Below are positions 17,374 to 26,111 of a DNA stretch of 64,000 nucleotides, one piece after another. Position numbers and translations under genes: made by a program. The notes below the pieces were generated by a model, which worked only from the letters and a program-made list of their open reading frames with translations, made no database searches and was not told the origin of the DNA. Source of the stretch: JADJOY01 sp046331705 [NCBI: bacterium] (GTDB lineage Bacteria; JADJOY01); the NCBI GenBank assembly GCA_046331705.1, contig JAXLQJ010000002.1:186001-250000 (forward strand), in the 5' to 3' direction. Within the stretch, counting starts at the first letter, position 1, and each line of letters begins with the position of its first letter.

Positions 17374-18798
17374 GTGGCGCCTGACGCCGCGCCGTCGACG
17401 CTCCCCAGCCGCCGACAATGGCTGCGGCGCGGGCTCGGGATGGCGATCGGCACCGGCTTGCTCGAGGCGCTCAACCGCTTGGTCTTCCGCATCCGAGGAG
17501 CGCCGCGCAGCCGGATGCTCGCCGACTGCCCGAAGCCGTACGTTCGATCGTGCATGGTGCCCCACGATCGCGGGCTCACCAACGCGCTCGGGTACTGGGA
17601 GCGCGAATACGTGCGCGAGCCGGGTAGCCGCACGGTCGTGGTGGTCGGCGCGTCGGCCACGCTGCTCCCCCGGGATCCGGAAGGCGCCCGCAACGATTTT
17701 CCGTACCTCGCCGATCTCATCCTCGACCCCAGGGCCGATCCGACGGCGCTCGCCGAACGGTGCGATCCACGGGCGTTGCCCGAGCGCTTGCGGGTCGGCG
17801 GCGGGCCGCCCATCCGACTCTACAATTTCTCGGTCAACGGCTGGTCGCTCCACGAGATCGCCGCGATGGTCGAGAACGAGCTGGCCGCGCTCGCGCCCGA
17901 CGTGCTCGTGGTCTCGGAGCCCACCAACACGGTCACCGAGAGGAGCTACCGCAACCCCCAGGGTCTCGAGCGCTACGTTTCGTGGCTGCCGGGCTACGAG
18001 CTGCTCACCTTCGTCGGAGTGGTTCCGTCGGGGATGCTGCGCGCCCTCGAGCTCCGGCGCACACCGCTCGATCGGCGCGAATACACGGGCGAGCGCGCCC
18101 CGGACGAGGAGTTCGAGGCCGAACGCCGGCTGCTGGAGGCGATCCTCGGCGCGGCGGAGCGAGCGGGTGCCTTGCTGGTGCTCGGCAACCACCCCGACGC
18201 GCTGCGCCCGCCGCCACCCGGCGGCACCGAGATCGGTCATGCGATCGCGGAGCGTTTCGTGGTTCTCGGCGACCGGCCCTGGGCGAGCTACTGGCGTCTC
18301 AAGCGCGGCTTCACCCACATGACGGCGGGCTTCGTGCGCGATGCCGCGGCGCACGGGCGCCGCGTCGCGCTCGTCGACTGGGAGCAGAAGCTCGACGGTT
18401 ACGCCTTCTTCGACGACATGCACACCTACGCGGACGAGACCGGTGCCTTGCGGCTGATCCTGGGCCGTCCGCCAGCGACGTTCGCAGTGGATGCGAGCGG
18501 CTGCCTCACACGCGACGGCCTGCGCTTGCGGCGAATCGCCGGGCACGGGTCGAATCCGCTCACGGGGCGAAGCTACGTGCCCGACCGGGTGGAAACGGAG
18601 GCCGGCGACCTCGTCGCGAGCATCGAGTTCGAGGACGTGGAGACGGGACTGCCGCTACTCGCCAGCGAGCGCAACGGCACCAAGCAACGGCTCTTCCACG
18701 ACCCGTACCACCCGAACGAGACCGGTGCGTTGATCCTGGCCATCCTCACCGCGCAAGCGCTGCGGGACCTCGAGGCCCACGGGAAGATCCCAGGCTGA
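17374..18798 (+). CDS. SGNH-hydrolase-like exported protein
   Basis: About 474 residues from a GTG at 17374; an ATG at 17293 would overlap the divergent gene's start and adds a Pro-rich lead, so I prefer the GTG. Near the new start is SRRQWLRRGLGMAIGTGLLE, which resembles a twin-arginine signal. The nucleophile block is VVVVGASATLLPRD near residue 94. Two D-x-x-H candidates follow: FFDDMHTYADETGAL and the textbook RLFHDPYHPNETGALILA near the C-terminus. The Asn of SGNH is possibly in SVNGWS. Probably an esterase or deacetylase acting outside the cytoplasmic membrane; the substrate is unknown. It forms a divergent pair with the SGNH-like gene at 16217. Confidence 0.72.
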   Translation: MAPDAAPSTLPSRRQWLRRGLGMAIGTGLLEALNRLVFRIRGAPRSRMLADCPKPYVRSCMVPHDRGLTNALGYWEREYVREPGSRTVVVVGASATLLPRDPEGARNDFPYLADLILDPRADPTALAERCDPRALPERLRVGGGPPIRLYNFSVNGWSLHEIAAMVENELAALAPDVLVVSEPTNTVTERSYRNPQGLERYVSWLPGYELLTFVGVVPSGMLRALELRRTPLDRREYTGERAPDEEFEAERRLLEAILGAAERAGALLVLGNHPDALRPPPPGGTEIGHAIAERFVVLGDRPWASYWRLKRGFTHMTAGFVRDAAAHGRRVALVDWEQKLDGYAFFDDMHTYADETGALRLILGRPPATFAVDASGCLTRDGLRLRRIAGHGSNPLTGRSYVPDRVETEAGDLVASIEFEDVETGLPLLASERNGTKQRLFHDPYHPNETGALILAILTAQALRDLEAHGKIPG

Positions 18799-18821
18799 GC
18801 ACCGCGACACTCGCGACCCGC

Positions 18822-19127
18822 TCACCCGCCGCCGAGCGGCGCGCGCGGCGCTCTCCCGCCTCTTCGACGACCGCGTCGCGCGACGGCGACCGCGACGCCC
18901 ACGATCGCGAAGCCGATGCGATCGAGGCTGGCGAGGGTCACCTGCTTCCAGCTCACGTCCTTGGGCCACTCGATCATCCGCGCGTACGCCTTCGCCGTCC
19001 CCGTCAGCTCGCGCACCAGCGTGCGCAACGCATCCGCGATGGAGACGGGCACCACGTCCTTCGCGAGGCGACCCGGTACGGGATCGATCGGCTGTGTGGG
19101 CGCGTCGCGAGGTTGCGGCGAGATCAT
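18822..19127 (-). CDS. Small single-pass membrane protein, unknown
   Basis: About 101 residues from ATG 19127; ATG 19139 is an alternative. The N-terminal half is polar (MISPQPRDAPTQPIDPVPGR), then an amphipathic region ADALRTLVRELTGTAKAYAR leads to one membrane segment (IGFAIVGVAVAVA) and an arginine-rich end. Composition is protein-like and unlike the shadow frames nearby, but no family is recognised. It is convergent with the SGNH-like gene at 17374-18798. Confidence 0.5.
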   Translation of the reverse strand: MISPQPRDAPTQPIDPVPGRLAKDVVPVSIADALRTLVRELTGTAKAYARMIEWPKDVSWKQVTLASLDRIGFAIVGVAVAVARRGRRRGGRAPRAPLGGG

Positions 19128-19310
19128 GGCGACTCCCATCTTACCGGCGCCGGCCGAGTACGCCAGCGAGCGCCCGTCGCCGAGCGCGCGCGGCACACCG
19201 CGGCGACCGTTCGAGCCGGCCATTCGGTTGCCCGTGCGCGAGGGGCTCCGCTACAGTCCGCGGCAATCGCAACCGAGTTGCGCTTCGTCGTCGCCGTCGC
19301 GGTTCCTTCC

Positions 19311-20060
19311 ATGGCCGGCATCTGGTTCGCCACCCTCGTCAGCGTCACGCTGGTCAGCCTGATCTCCCTCGTCGGCGTGGTCTTCATCGCCGTGAGCGAG
19401 GTCAAGCTCAAGGCGATCGTGTTCCTGCTGGTGAGCACCGCCGTGGGCGCGCTGTTCGGCGACACGTTCATCCACCTCCTGCCCGAAGCGTTCGCGAGCG
19501 AGGCGAACGCGCGCCGCGCGTCGCTGCTGGTGCTCGCCGGAATCCTGGCTTTCTTCATGCTGGAGAAGTTCCTGCGCTGGCACCACCACCACACCGTCGA
19601 GGACGAGCACCAGATCCACCCGATGGGGTACATGAACCTGGTGGCGGACGCCGTACACAACGGAATCGACGGCTTGCTGATCGGCGCGTCCTTCCTCACC
19701 AGCACGGAGCTCGGCATCGCCACGACCGTGGCCGTCGTGCTCCACGAGATCCCGAGCGAGATCTGCCGCTTCGGCGTCCTGGTCCACGCCGGGTTCTCGA
19801 AGTCGCGCGCGCTCTGGCTCAACTTGCTATCGGGCATGGTCTCGATCGCCGGAGCGGTCGTGGCGCTGCTGCTCGGCACGCGCTCGCACGGCTTCGTGGA
19901 GATGATGCAGCCGCTCACCGCGGGCGGATTCATCTACGTCGCCGGCACGGACCTCTTGCCCGAGCTCTCCCACGACCTCGAGCCCCGCAAGTCCGCGCTG
20001 CAGATCCTCTGCATGTCCGCGGGCGTGGGGCTCATGTACGCGCTCACCCTCGTCGAGTGA
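19311..20060 (+). CDS. ZIP-family metal transporter
   Basis: 249 residues, the usual size for bacterial ZIP (ZupT-like) transporters. ATG at 19311; the frame is open upstream but that part is shadow. Membrane helices at about 1-22, 29-48, 60-80, then a loop with WHHHHTVEDEHQIHPMGY, a His/acid run that likely binds metal. The binuclear metal centre motifs are in TM4 (LVADAVHNGIDGLLIGASF) and TM5 (VVLHEIPSEICRFGVLVHAG). ZIP proteins move Zn, Fe or Mn into the cytosol. No metal-sensing regulator is nearby. Confidence 0.93.
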   Translation: MAGIWFATLVSVTLVSLISLVGVVFIAVSEVKLKAIVFLLVSTAVGALFGDTFIHLLPEAFASEANARRASLLVLAGILAFFMLEKFLRWHHHHTVEDEHQIHPMGYMNLVADAVHNGIDGLLIGASFLTSTELGIATTVAVVLHEIPSEICRFGVLVHAGFSKSRALWLNLLSGMVSIAGAVVALLLGTRSHGFVEMMQPLTAGGFIYVAGTDLLPELSHDLEPRKSALQILCMSAGVGLMYALTLVE

Positions 20061-20115
20061 GGCGGGTGCGCGCGCCGCGCCCCGCCGCGGCCGGGGCTGG
20101 CTATTGCCGAGGCCG

Positions 20116-20138
20116 GAATGTTAACGTCTTTAACATTC
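20116..20138 (+). promoter_or_regulatory. Palindromic operator upstream of hydrolase lipoprotein gene
   Basis: GAATGTTAA (20116-20124) and its perfect complement TTAACATTC (20130-20138) flank a 5-base spacer. The site is AT-rich in a GC-rich region and lies 33 bases before the ATG at 20171, which is where a repressor or activator of that gene would bind. The binding protein is not identifiable. Confidence 0.6.
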
Positions 20139-20170
20139 ACCTGCTCCATCCACCCAGCCCGGAGTCACCC

Positions 20171-21109
20171 ATGAAACACCGTGCTCGATCCATGTCCTTC
20201 GTTCGCCCGTCGACCGTGCTCGTGCTCGCGGCGGCGGTCTTCCTCGCGTCGTGTCAGCCGCCGCGCCCCACCACCGGGCCCGGGTCGACCGCGAGCTACA
20301 TCGCCACCTCCGCGCAGGTCTCGACCTCCGGTGCCGCGAGCCCCACCGACAACACCAAGGTCACCTGGTACGTGCCGAACGTGCTCAAACACGGGACGTC
20401 GGCGCCGGTGGTGCTCTTCCTGCACGGCTTCCAGGCGGGCGATCCCGCCCTCTACATCGCCCACATCCAGCACCTCTGGCATCAGGGCTACATCGTGGTG
20501 TTCCCCAGCTACAACACCTCGAACCCGTTCAACGACCTCGATCAGAACCTGATGGTCGACCGAATCGTGCGCAACGCCAACACCGCGTTCACGGCGCTCG
20601 GCGCCAGCGCGGAGCTCGACCACCTCTACGTCTACGGCCACTCGGCCGGGGCCGCGTTCGGCTCGGTGTGGCAGCTCAACAGCGGGATCGCGCCCGTGGG
20701 CCTGGTGCTCGCGCATCCGGCGCTCGACTCGGGCCCGGTGCCCGTTCCGGGGATCGTCCTGGTGGACTTCGCCGGCGAGGCGCCCGCGACCACCGCGCCG
20801 GTCGTGATCCTGACCGGCGACGAGGACACGCTCGCGCCGCCGAGCGCCTCGGTCACGCTCCACGGCTATCTCACCGGCGCACCCTCGCGGGTCGTTTGGG
20901 AAGCCCGCACCGACGATCAGGAATCGCCGCCCATCCACACCGACCACCTCCAGCCGCTCACGATCGGCGGCGCGGCGGACACAATGGACTGGCGCTACTA
21001 CTGGTCGGCGCTCGACCAGATGCTGGCCGGCGACGCGACCCCCACCTTCGACATGGGCAACTGGTCGAGCGGCCCGGCGGTCCTCCCGCCGGTCCAGCTG
21101 GCGAGCTGA
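20171..21109 (+). CDS. Alpha/beta-hydrolase lipoprotein
   Basis: 312 residues from ATG 20171. A lipoprotein signal ends in the lipobox LASC near residue 23 (VLVLAAAVFLASC). The hydrolase core shows APVVLFLHGFQAGDPALY (oxyanion HG), YNTSNPFNDLDQN, YVYGHSAGAAFGSVW with the nucleophile Ser in GHSAG near residue 160, VILTGDEDTLAPP (likely acid) and a late His in PPIHTDHLQPL. It resembles secreted polyester or triglyceride hydrolases and dienelactone-hydrolase-like proteins. Substrate is unknown. A 9+9 palindrome sits directly upstream and probably controls it. Ends 170 bp before a cold-shock gene with its own promoter. Confidence 0.85.
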   Translation: MKHRARSMSFVRPSTVLVLAAAVFLASCQPPRPTTGPGSTASYIATSAQVSTSGAASPTDNTKVTWYVPNVLKHGTSAPVVLFLHGFQAGDPALYIAHIQHLWHQGYIVVFPSYNTSNPFNDLDQNLMVDRIVRNANTAFTALGASAELDHLYVYGHSAGAAFGSVWQLNSGIAPVGLVLAHPALDSGPVPVPGIVLVDFAGEAPATTAPVVILTGDEDTLAPPSASVTLHGYLTGAPSRVVWEARTDDQESPPIHTDHLQPLTIGGAADTMDWRYYWSALDQMLAGDATPTFDMGNWSSGPAVLPPVQLAS

Positions 21110-21163
21110 GCCGCACGGGCGTCACGGCAGCCACGGCCGCTCGGAAAATTCTTCGCGAAAATG

Positions 21164-21191
21164 CTTTGATTACGGAGATCCATCAGATAAT
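21164..21191 (+). promoter_or_regulatory. Candidate promoter of cold-shock gene
   Basis: CTTTGA (21164-21169) and GATAAT (21186-21191) with a 16-base gap sit in an AT-rich island. The predicted start near 21198 gives a leader of about 155 bases before the ATG at 21353, close to the long leader typical of major cold-shock mRNAs. Confidence 0.4.
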
Positions 21192-21254
21192 TTCCTGCTG
21201 TTCGTTCCGCTCCCCTAGGAGCAGGACACTTCGAACAACGCACACGATTCGTCT

Positions 21255-21284
21255 CCATCGCTCACCGTTTTTGGTGTGAGATGG
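21255..21284 (+). promoter_or_regulatory. Stem-loop in cold-shock gene leader
   Basis: CCATCGCTCACC can pair (with bulges) with GGTGTGAGATGG across a GTTTTT loop, about 70 bases before the start codon. A temperature-dependent leader structure is plausible for a csp mRNA but unproven here. Confidence 0.4.
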
Positions 21285-21352
21285 GACGGTCAACTAGGTC
21301 GAGCTTTCGGACGTCTCCCAGGAGTGCCGGAAGTCGAATCGAGGTAGCACCA

Positions 21353-21556
21353 ATGGCAGTTGGTACCGTGAAGTGGTTCAACGATGCGAAGGGTTTTGGC
21401 TTCATCACCCCGGCGGATGGCTCGAAGGACGTGTTCGTCCATCACAGCGCCATCACGATGGAGGGGTTCCGCACCCTGTCCGAGGGACAGCGCGTCGAGT
21501 ACGAGGTGACGCAAGGTGCGAAGGGGCCTGCAGCGCAGAACGTGCGGCCCGTCTGA
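21353..21556 (+). CDS. Cold-shock protein, CspA family
   Basis: 67 residues from ATG 21353, preceded by GAGG ten bases upstream. Both RNA-binding motifs are complete: KGFGFIT (RNP1) near residue 16 and VFVHHSAI (RNP2) near residue 28. The sequence begins [18 protein letters not shown] and ends AAQNVRPV, the length and ends of the family. Such proteins bind single-stranded RNA or DNA as chaperones. The long AT-rich leader and a strong terminator bracket make it a monocistronic unit. Confidence 0.97.
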   Translation: MAVGTVKWFNDAKGFGFITPADGSKDVFVHHSAITMEGFRTLSEGQRVEYEVTQGAKGPAAQNVRPV

Positions 21557-21569
21557 CGACGCTCACGTT

Positions 21570-21592
21570 CCGGCCGTCCGCGTGACGGCCGG
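21570..21592 (+). terminator. Extra stem-loop after cold-shock gene
   Basis: CCGGCCGTC pairs with GACGGCCGG around CGCGT, just after the csp stop codon and before the main terminator. Confidence 0.45.
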
Positions 21593-21608
21593 TGCATCGA
21601 CCCTGAAG

Positions 21609-21644
21609 GCGCCCGACCGGTATCCGGTCGGGCGCTTTTCTTTT
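21609..21644 (+). terminator. Rho-independent terminator of cold-shock gene
   Basis: GCGCCCGACCGG and CCGGTCGGGCGC form a perfect 12-bp stem with a TAT loop, followed by TTTTCTTTT. This is the best intrinsic terminator in the window. Confidence 0.93.
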
Positions 21645-21746
21645 GTCCATCGGCCGCCCGCGAAATGCCCCGGCCACGCGGGCGGGCCCCGGCGTCGCTC
21701 CGCCGCGACACGCGCGCGAGCGCGAAACGGCCCCCCCCGAGACCGC

Positions 21747-23234
21747 TCAGTCGTCCTCGCCGCTCGCCTCCGGTGCCACGCGGCCCGCGGCGCGCTCGGC
21801 CAGCACCTTGAGCTTCTTCTGCAGCCCCATCCGCGAGAGCCCGAGACGCTCGGCGGCGCGCGAGGCGTTGCCGCCACACTCGGCGAGCACCCGATCGATG
21901 AGCCGCCGCTCGAACGCATCGCGGGCGTCGCGCAGGCTGGTCAGCACCGCCGCCTCGTCGTTGGCCGCCGGGATCGGCGGCGTGGGTTGCGTCGGCGCCA
22001 TGCGGATTCGCGGCGACAGCTGGTTCACGTCGATCCAGCCGTCGGGCTCGGTCAGCACCGAGGCGCGCTCGAGCTCGTTCTCGAGCTCGCGGATGTTGCC
22101 CGGGAACGGGTAGTGGCAGAGCAGATCGAGCGCCACCGGGCGGATCCCCGAGATGCGCTTGCCGAGCTTCTTCTGCATGCGGCTCAGCACCAGCGCCACC
22201 AGGAGCGGCACGTCGTCGCGACGCTCGCGGAGCGGCGGCAGGAAGATGGGGAACACGCTGATCCGGTAGTAGAGGTCCTCCCGGAAGCGGCCGTCGCGGA
22301 CCTCCTCGGCGAGGTCGCAATGCGTGGCGCTGATGAGCCGCACGTCGATGGGAATCTCGTCCACCGCGCCCACCGGTCGGATCACCCGCTCCTGCACGGC
22401 GCGCAAGAGCTTCACCTGCATCGCCGGCGACATGTCGGCGACCTCGTCGAGGAAGAGCGTCCCGCCGCTCGCGACCTCGAAGAGCCCCTTGCGATCGCTG
22501 GTGGCGCCCGTGAAGGCGCCGCGGCGGTAGCCGAAGAGCTCGCTCTCGAGCAGCGTCTCGGTGATCGCACCGCAGTTCACGGCGACGAAGCGCCCCTCGG
22601 CGCGGCCGCTCGCCGCGTGGATGGCGCGCGCGATCCGCTCCTTGCCGGTGCCGGATTCTCCGCACAGCAGCACCGTGACGTCCGCCGGCGCCACCTTGAG
22701 CGCCAGCTCGAGTGCCTCGCGCACGCCACTCGACTTGCCGACGAAGCCCTCGATCTCCTCGCGCTCGCGCACCTCGAAGCGCAGCGCTCGGTAATCCTCC
22801 TTGAGGCGCTCGTGAGCCGCGGCGAGCTCCTCGTAGAGCCGCCGATTCTCGATCCGGAGCCGGCGTGCCTCGAGCGCACGGCGCACCCGCGCCGCGAGAT
22901 CGTCCGGATCCCACGGCTTCGAGATGTAGTAGTAGATGTGGCCCTCGTTGACCGCCGCCACCACGCTCTCGATGTCCGTGTAGCCGGTGAAGAGGATCCG
23001 CACGACGTCGGGGTGGCGCGCGTGCACCTCCTTCAGGAACTCGACCCCCGTCATCACCGGCATGCGCTGGTCGGCCAGCACCACCGCGAACGTCTCGCTC
23101 TCCATCAGCGCCAACGCGGCGCGGCCGTCGCTGGCGCGGCGCACGCGGAAGTGCTCTCCCAGCGTCACCTCGAGCGAGTCGAGGACTCGTTCCTCGTCGT
23201 CCACGATCAAGACGGTCTCGTCCGGCTGGCTCAC
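21747..23234 (-). CDS. Sigma-54-dependent response regulator (NtrC family)
   Basis: 495 residues from a GTG overlapping the kinase stop (GTGA at 23231-23234). Receiver domain 1-120 with phospho-acceptor Asp55 in VLADQRMP and the acidic pocket VDDEE; a coiled linker (RIENRRLYEELAAAHERLKE); the AAA+ domain with Walker A GESGTGKE, an intact sigma-54 contact loop GAFTGA and Walker B GTLFLDEVADM; and a Fis-type helix-turn-helix (IDRVLAECGGNASRAAERLG). It would bind enhancer sites and drive sigma-54 RNA polymerase after phosphorylation. It is the last gene of the receptor-binding protein-kinase-regulator cassette, and the promoter at 28294 with its three upstream repeats is the obvious target. Confidence 0.95.
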   Translation of the reverse strand: MSQPDETVLIVDDEERVLDSLEVTLGEHFRVRRASDGRAALALMESETFAVVLADQRMPVMTGVEFLKEVHARHPDVVRILFTGYTDIESVVAAVNEGHIYYYISKPWDPDDLAARVRRALEARRLRIENRRLYEELAAAHERLKEDYRALRFEVREREEIEGFVGKSSGVREALELALKVAPADVTVLLCGESGTGKERIARAIHAASGRAEGRFVAVNCGAITETLLESELFGYRRGAFTGATSDRKGLFEVASGGTLFLDEVADMSPAMQVKLLRAVQERVIRPVGAVDEIPIDVRLISATHCDLAEEVRDGRFREDLYYRISVFPIFLPPLRERRDDVPLLVALVLSRMQKKLGKRISGIRPVALDLLCHYPFPGNIRELENELERASVLTEPDGWIDVNQLSPRIRMAPTQPTPPIPAANDEAAVLTSLRDARDAFERRLIDRVLAECGGNASRAAERLGLSRMGLQKKLKVLAERAAGRVAPEASGEDD

Positions 23235-25156
23235 GCGCGCACCTCGTCGTTGGTCTTGCCGCGGACGGGCAAGCGCACCAGGAACTCGGCCCCGCCCGCG
23301 GGATGATTGCTCGCTTCGATCGTGCCGCCGTGATCGCGGACGATCCCGTAGCTCACCGAGAGCCCCAAGCCGGTGCCGCGAGTGGGGCCCTTGGTGGTGA
23401 AGAACGGTTCGAAGAGCCTGCTCGCGACCCCCGGCGCCAAGCCCGGCCCGGAGTCGCGGACGCGAATCTCGATCTGCTGCGGCGCCTCGCCCGTCGCGGG
23501 GCGAACGCACGACGCGATCCACACGTCGCCACGTCCGTCGATCGCATCGAGCGCGTTCGCCAGCAGGTTCACGAACACCTGATTGAGCGAGCCCGCCCTG
23601 CATGCGTAACGTGGCAGCCGGCCGTAGTCGCGGTGCACCTCGACGTTGGTGCCGTCGACGCGGTGATTGAGCAGCATCAGCGCGGTGTCGAGACTCTCGT
23701 TGAGGTCGATGGATTGGATCTCGCCTTCGCCGGCGCGCGCGAAGGTCCGGAGCTTCTCGACGATCGTCTTGGTGCGCTCGGCGCCGACCTGGCACCCGTC
23801 GATGAGCTTGCCGACCTTGGCGCTCAGGTCGTCGAGGCGCGCGCGATCCTGAGACGACGCCTCGCCCGCGGCGCCCGTCGCGCCGTCGCTGGCGCCACCG
23901 CTCGCGCCCGCGCCGCGCCGCGCGATCTCCTCGATCTCGCGGACGTAGCGAGCCAGGACTCTCACGTTCGCGTAGAGGAAGCCGAGCGGGTTGTTCATCT
24001 CGTGCGCGACACCCGCCACCAGCTCGCCGAGGGCGGCGAGCTTCGCCGACTGGACGAGCTGCGCCTGTGTCGTCTCGAGCTCGCCCTTGGCGCGCGCGAG
24101 GTCTTCCATGCGGCCCTCGAGCGTGGTGGTCGCGATGCGCAGCTCGCGGGAGATCCTGAGCACCACCATCGACGACACCAGGCTCACCAGCACCACCGCG
24201 GCGAGGGTCACCACGAAGGTGTCGCGCCCCACCGACGCGATCCGACCGAAGAACTCCTGGAGCGGCACCGCGAGCAACACCGCCCATCCGCTCACCAGCG
24301 AGCTCGGTCCCAGGCCGACGCCGATGCCGCCCAGGAGCGCATCGCTCGTGTGCACCACCAGCGGATCGGCGGATCGCACCGCCTGCGCCAGCGCGCCGAC
24401 GCTCGACTCCCGCAAGCGCGCTGGCGTCCAAGCCGCCGGGATCTCGGCGGGTGCCTCGAGAAGCGCGCGCCCGTCTTCCAGGATCACGGCGACGCTGCGC
24501 GGGCCGCGCCGCAGCCCGTCGAGCGCCTCGCGCACCACGCGCAGGTCGAGGTCGAGGACGAGCTTGCCGACGGGGCGTCGATCGTCGTCGCGCACCACCG
24601 TACCGAACCGAAGCTGGCTCGCGCCTCCGGGCACGAGCCGCTCGACCGGAGGCTCGAGCTCGTCGGAGGCCGCATCGCGGATGGCGGCGAACGCCGCCTC
24701 GAGGTCGTCGCCAGCAGCGCGCATCGCGTCGCGGCGCGTGCGTGCCACCACGCCGCCGCCTTCGTCGCGGTAAGCGATCATCACGTACGCGGGGGACGCC
24801 TCCAGGAGCTGGCGCAGCGAGTCCTCGAGCGCGGCGGCGTCCTGCTCGACGGCGTCGTTGAAACCGAACACCACGTCGAAGTGGTAGCGCTGGATGAGCG
24901 CGCTGTGGGAGAGCGCCTTGAGGTCGCTGGCCGAGCGCGCCAACAGACCGTCGATGCGGCGCTGGGCCTCGCCCAACGCTCGTTCGATGCCGGCGCGCTC
25001 TTGCAGCTCGGCCTCGCGTCGCACGGTTCGGTGGCTCCACCACCCCATCAGCCCGAGCATCAGCGCCACCAGCGGCAGGATCGTGAGCAAGATCCGGGTC
25101 TCCGGGCGCCGGCCGGTCGCGCCCATGGCCGCCGGTGGCCGCGTCCCGGCGCTCAT
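23231..25156 (-). CDS. Membrane sensor histidine kinase of receptor cassette
   Basis: 641 residues. Start ATG overlaps the stop of the binding-protein gene (ATGA), and its stop overlaps the regulator start, so binding protein, kinase and regulator are made together. Membrane helices at about 21-40 and 312-333 enclose a periplasmic sensor of about 270 residues, probably of dCache type by size (family not certain from sequence). A short coiled coil follows, then the phospho-acceptor His385 in GVAHEMNNPLGFLYANV, an Ala/Gly-rich linker, and a HATPase_c domain with N-box NLLANALDAI, DSGPGL and GTGLGLSVSYGI. The periplasmic binding protein made next to it is a good candidate for presenting ligand to this sensor. 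Confidence 0.95.
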   Translation of the reverse strand: MSAGTRPPAAMGATGRRPETRILLTILPLVALMLGLMGWWSHRTVRREAELQERAGIERALGEAQRRIDGLLARSASDLKALSHSALIQRYHFDVVFGFNDAVEQDAAALEDSLRQLLEASPAYVMIAYRDEGGGVVARTRRDAMRAAGDDLEAAFAAIRDAASDELEPPVERLVPGGASQLRFGTVVRDDDRRPVGKLVLDLDLRVVREALDGLRRGPRSVAVILEDGRALLEAPAEIPAAWTPARLRESSVGALAQAVRSADPLVVHTSDALLGGIGVGLGPSSLVSGWAVLLAVPLQEFFGRIASVGRDTFVVTLAAVVLVSLVSSMVVLRISRELRIATTTLEGRMEDLARAKGELETTQAQLVQSAKLAALGELVAGVAHEMNNPLGFLYANVRVLARYVREIEEIARRGAGASGGASDGATGAAGEASSQDRARLDDLSAKVGKLIDGCQVGAERTKTIVEKLRTFARAGEGEIQSIDLNESLDTALMLLNHRVDGTNVEVHRDYGRLPRYACRAGSLNQVFVNLLANALDAIDGRGDVWIASCVRPATGEAPQQIEIRVRDSGPGLAPGVASRLFEPFFTTKGPTRGTGLGLSVSYGIVRDHGGTIEASNHPAGGAEFLVRLPVRGKTNDEVRA

Positions 25157-26100
25157 CGCACCACCTTCGATGCGTGCGCCTCGAGGTCGTGCGGAATGGC
25201 GAGCCCCAGCTCGGCCGCGACCTTGCCGTTGATCGCCACGCTCTCGGGCGGGTCGGAGACCGGCACTTGCGAGGCCGCTTCTCCGCCGAGAATCCGTCGC
25301 GCGAGCTCGGCGGCGCGCCGTCCCAACGCTCCATCGTCCACGTACACCGAGGCCAGCGCGCCCTCGCCGACCAGCTGCTCGGCGTGCACCAGCAGCGGCA
25401 AGCGCCGCTCGCGCGCGGTCCTGAGCAAGAGCGGCACGGTGTCCGGATTGATCCAGGTGCGATCCGGCGACACCCACAACGCGTCGACCGCGTCCGCCCC
25501 GGTGGTGGCCGCCATCAGCGCGTCGGCGGCATCGCCCTTGTTCACCGCGGGAATCGGCACCGGCTGCACCCCGAGCTCGCGAGCGGCACGCTCGGCTTCG
25601 GCGACCCACGCCGCCGAGCGATCCGGATCGAAGGGGATGCCGACACGCGCGGTGCGCGGCGCCAGCCGCTTGAGGAGCTTGAGCTGCGAGCTCGCGGGCA
25701 CCACCTGACGGACGCCGGTGAGGTTCTCGGCGCTGGCGCCCGCGCCCACGGGATTCAGCACGCGTGCGTAGATCACGGGCACGTCCGGCAGCTCGCGGTG
25801 CACCAGCGTCGTGGCGTTCGCGCCCAGCGTGAGGATCAACGCCGGCGGCAAACGCTCGAGCGCCTCGACGAAACGTCGCACGTCGCCGCCCTCCGTGGGC
25901 AAGGTCAGCACGTCGACACGTGCCCCGACCGCGCCGCGAAACCCCGTGATCACGTCGTCGTAGAGCGCGAGGTCGCTCGACTTCACCGCCACGATGCGCG
26001 GCGGCGAAGCACCGTCCGCCGCGTGCGCGCGCGGCGCCGCGATCGACGACCACGCGGCGAGCCCGGCCAGGAGCGCGTGGCGAATCCCGACCCACCGCAT
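25153..26100 (-). CDS. Periplasmic substrate-binding protein, ABC-type (PF04392-like)
   Basis: 315 residues from ATG 26100. A signal peptide ends near AHAAD (residue 28). Two-lobe features: RIVAVKSSDLALYDDVITGF, LILTLGANATTLV, VIYARVLNPVG, the hinge GVRQVVPASSQLKLLKRLAP, and the second lobe VDALWVSPDRTWINPDTVPL with RRLPLLVHAEQLV and DDGALGRRAAELARRILGGE. This family (ABC transporter substrate-binding, PF04392 group) often lacks a linked permease, as here. Position between a TonB receptor (12 bp upstream) and a kinase (overlapping) suggests it receives ligand from the receptor and feeds the sensor. Ligand unknown. A decayed homologue lies at 5993-6617. Confidence 0.9.
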   Translation of the reverse strand: MRWVGIRHALLAGLAAWSSIAAPRAHAADGASPPRIVAVKSSDLALYDDVITGFRGAVGARVDVLTLPTEGGDVRRFVEALERLPPALILTLGANATTLVHRELPDVPVIYARVLNPVGAGASAENLTGVRQVVPASSQLKLLKRLAPRTARVGIPFDPDRSAAWVAEAERAARELGVQPVPIPAVNKGDAADALMAATTGADAVDALWVSPDRTWINPDTVPLLLRTARERRLPLLVHAEQLVGEGALASVYVDDGALGRRAAELARRILGGEAASQVPVSDPPESVAINGKVAAELGLAIPHDLEAHASKVVR

Positions 26101-26111
26101 CGGGACTTCCC

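Noticed and set aside
20090-20112. GG-N10-GC spacing upstream of the hydrolase lipoprotein as a sigma-54 promoter
   Set aside because: Only the GG and TTGC parts fit; the CAC of the -24 box is absent, so I consider it chance.
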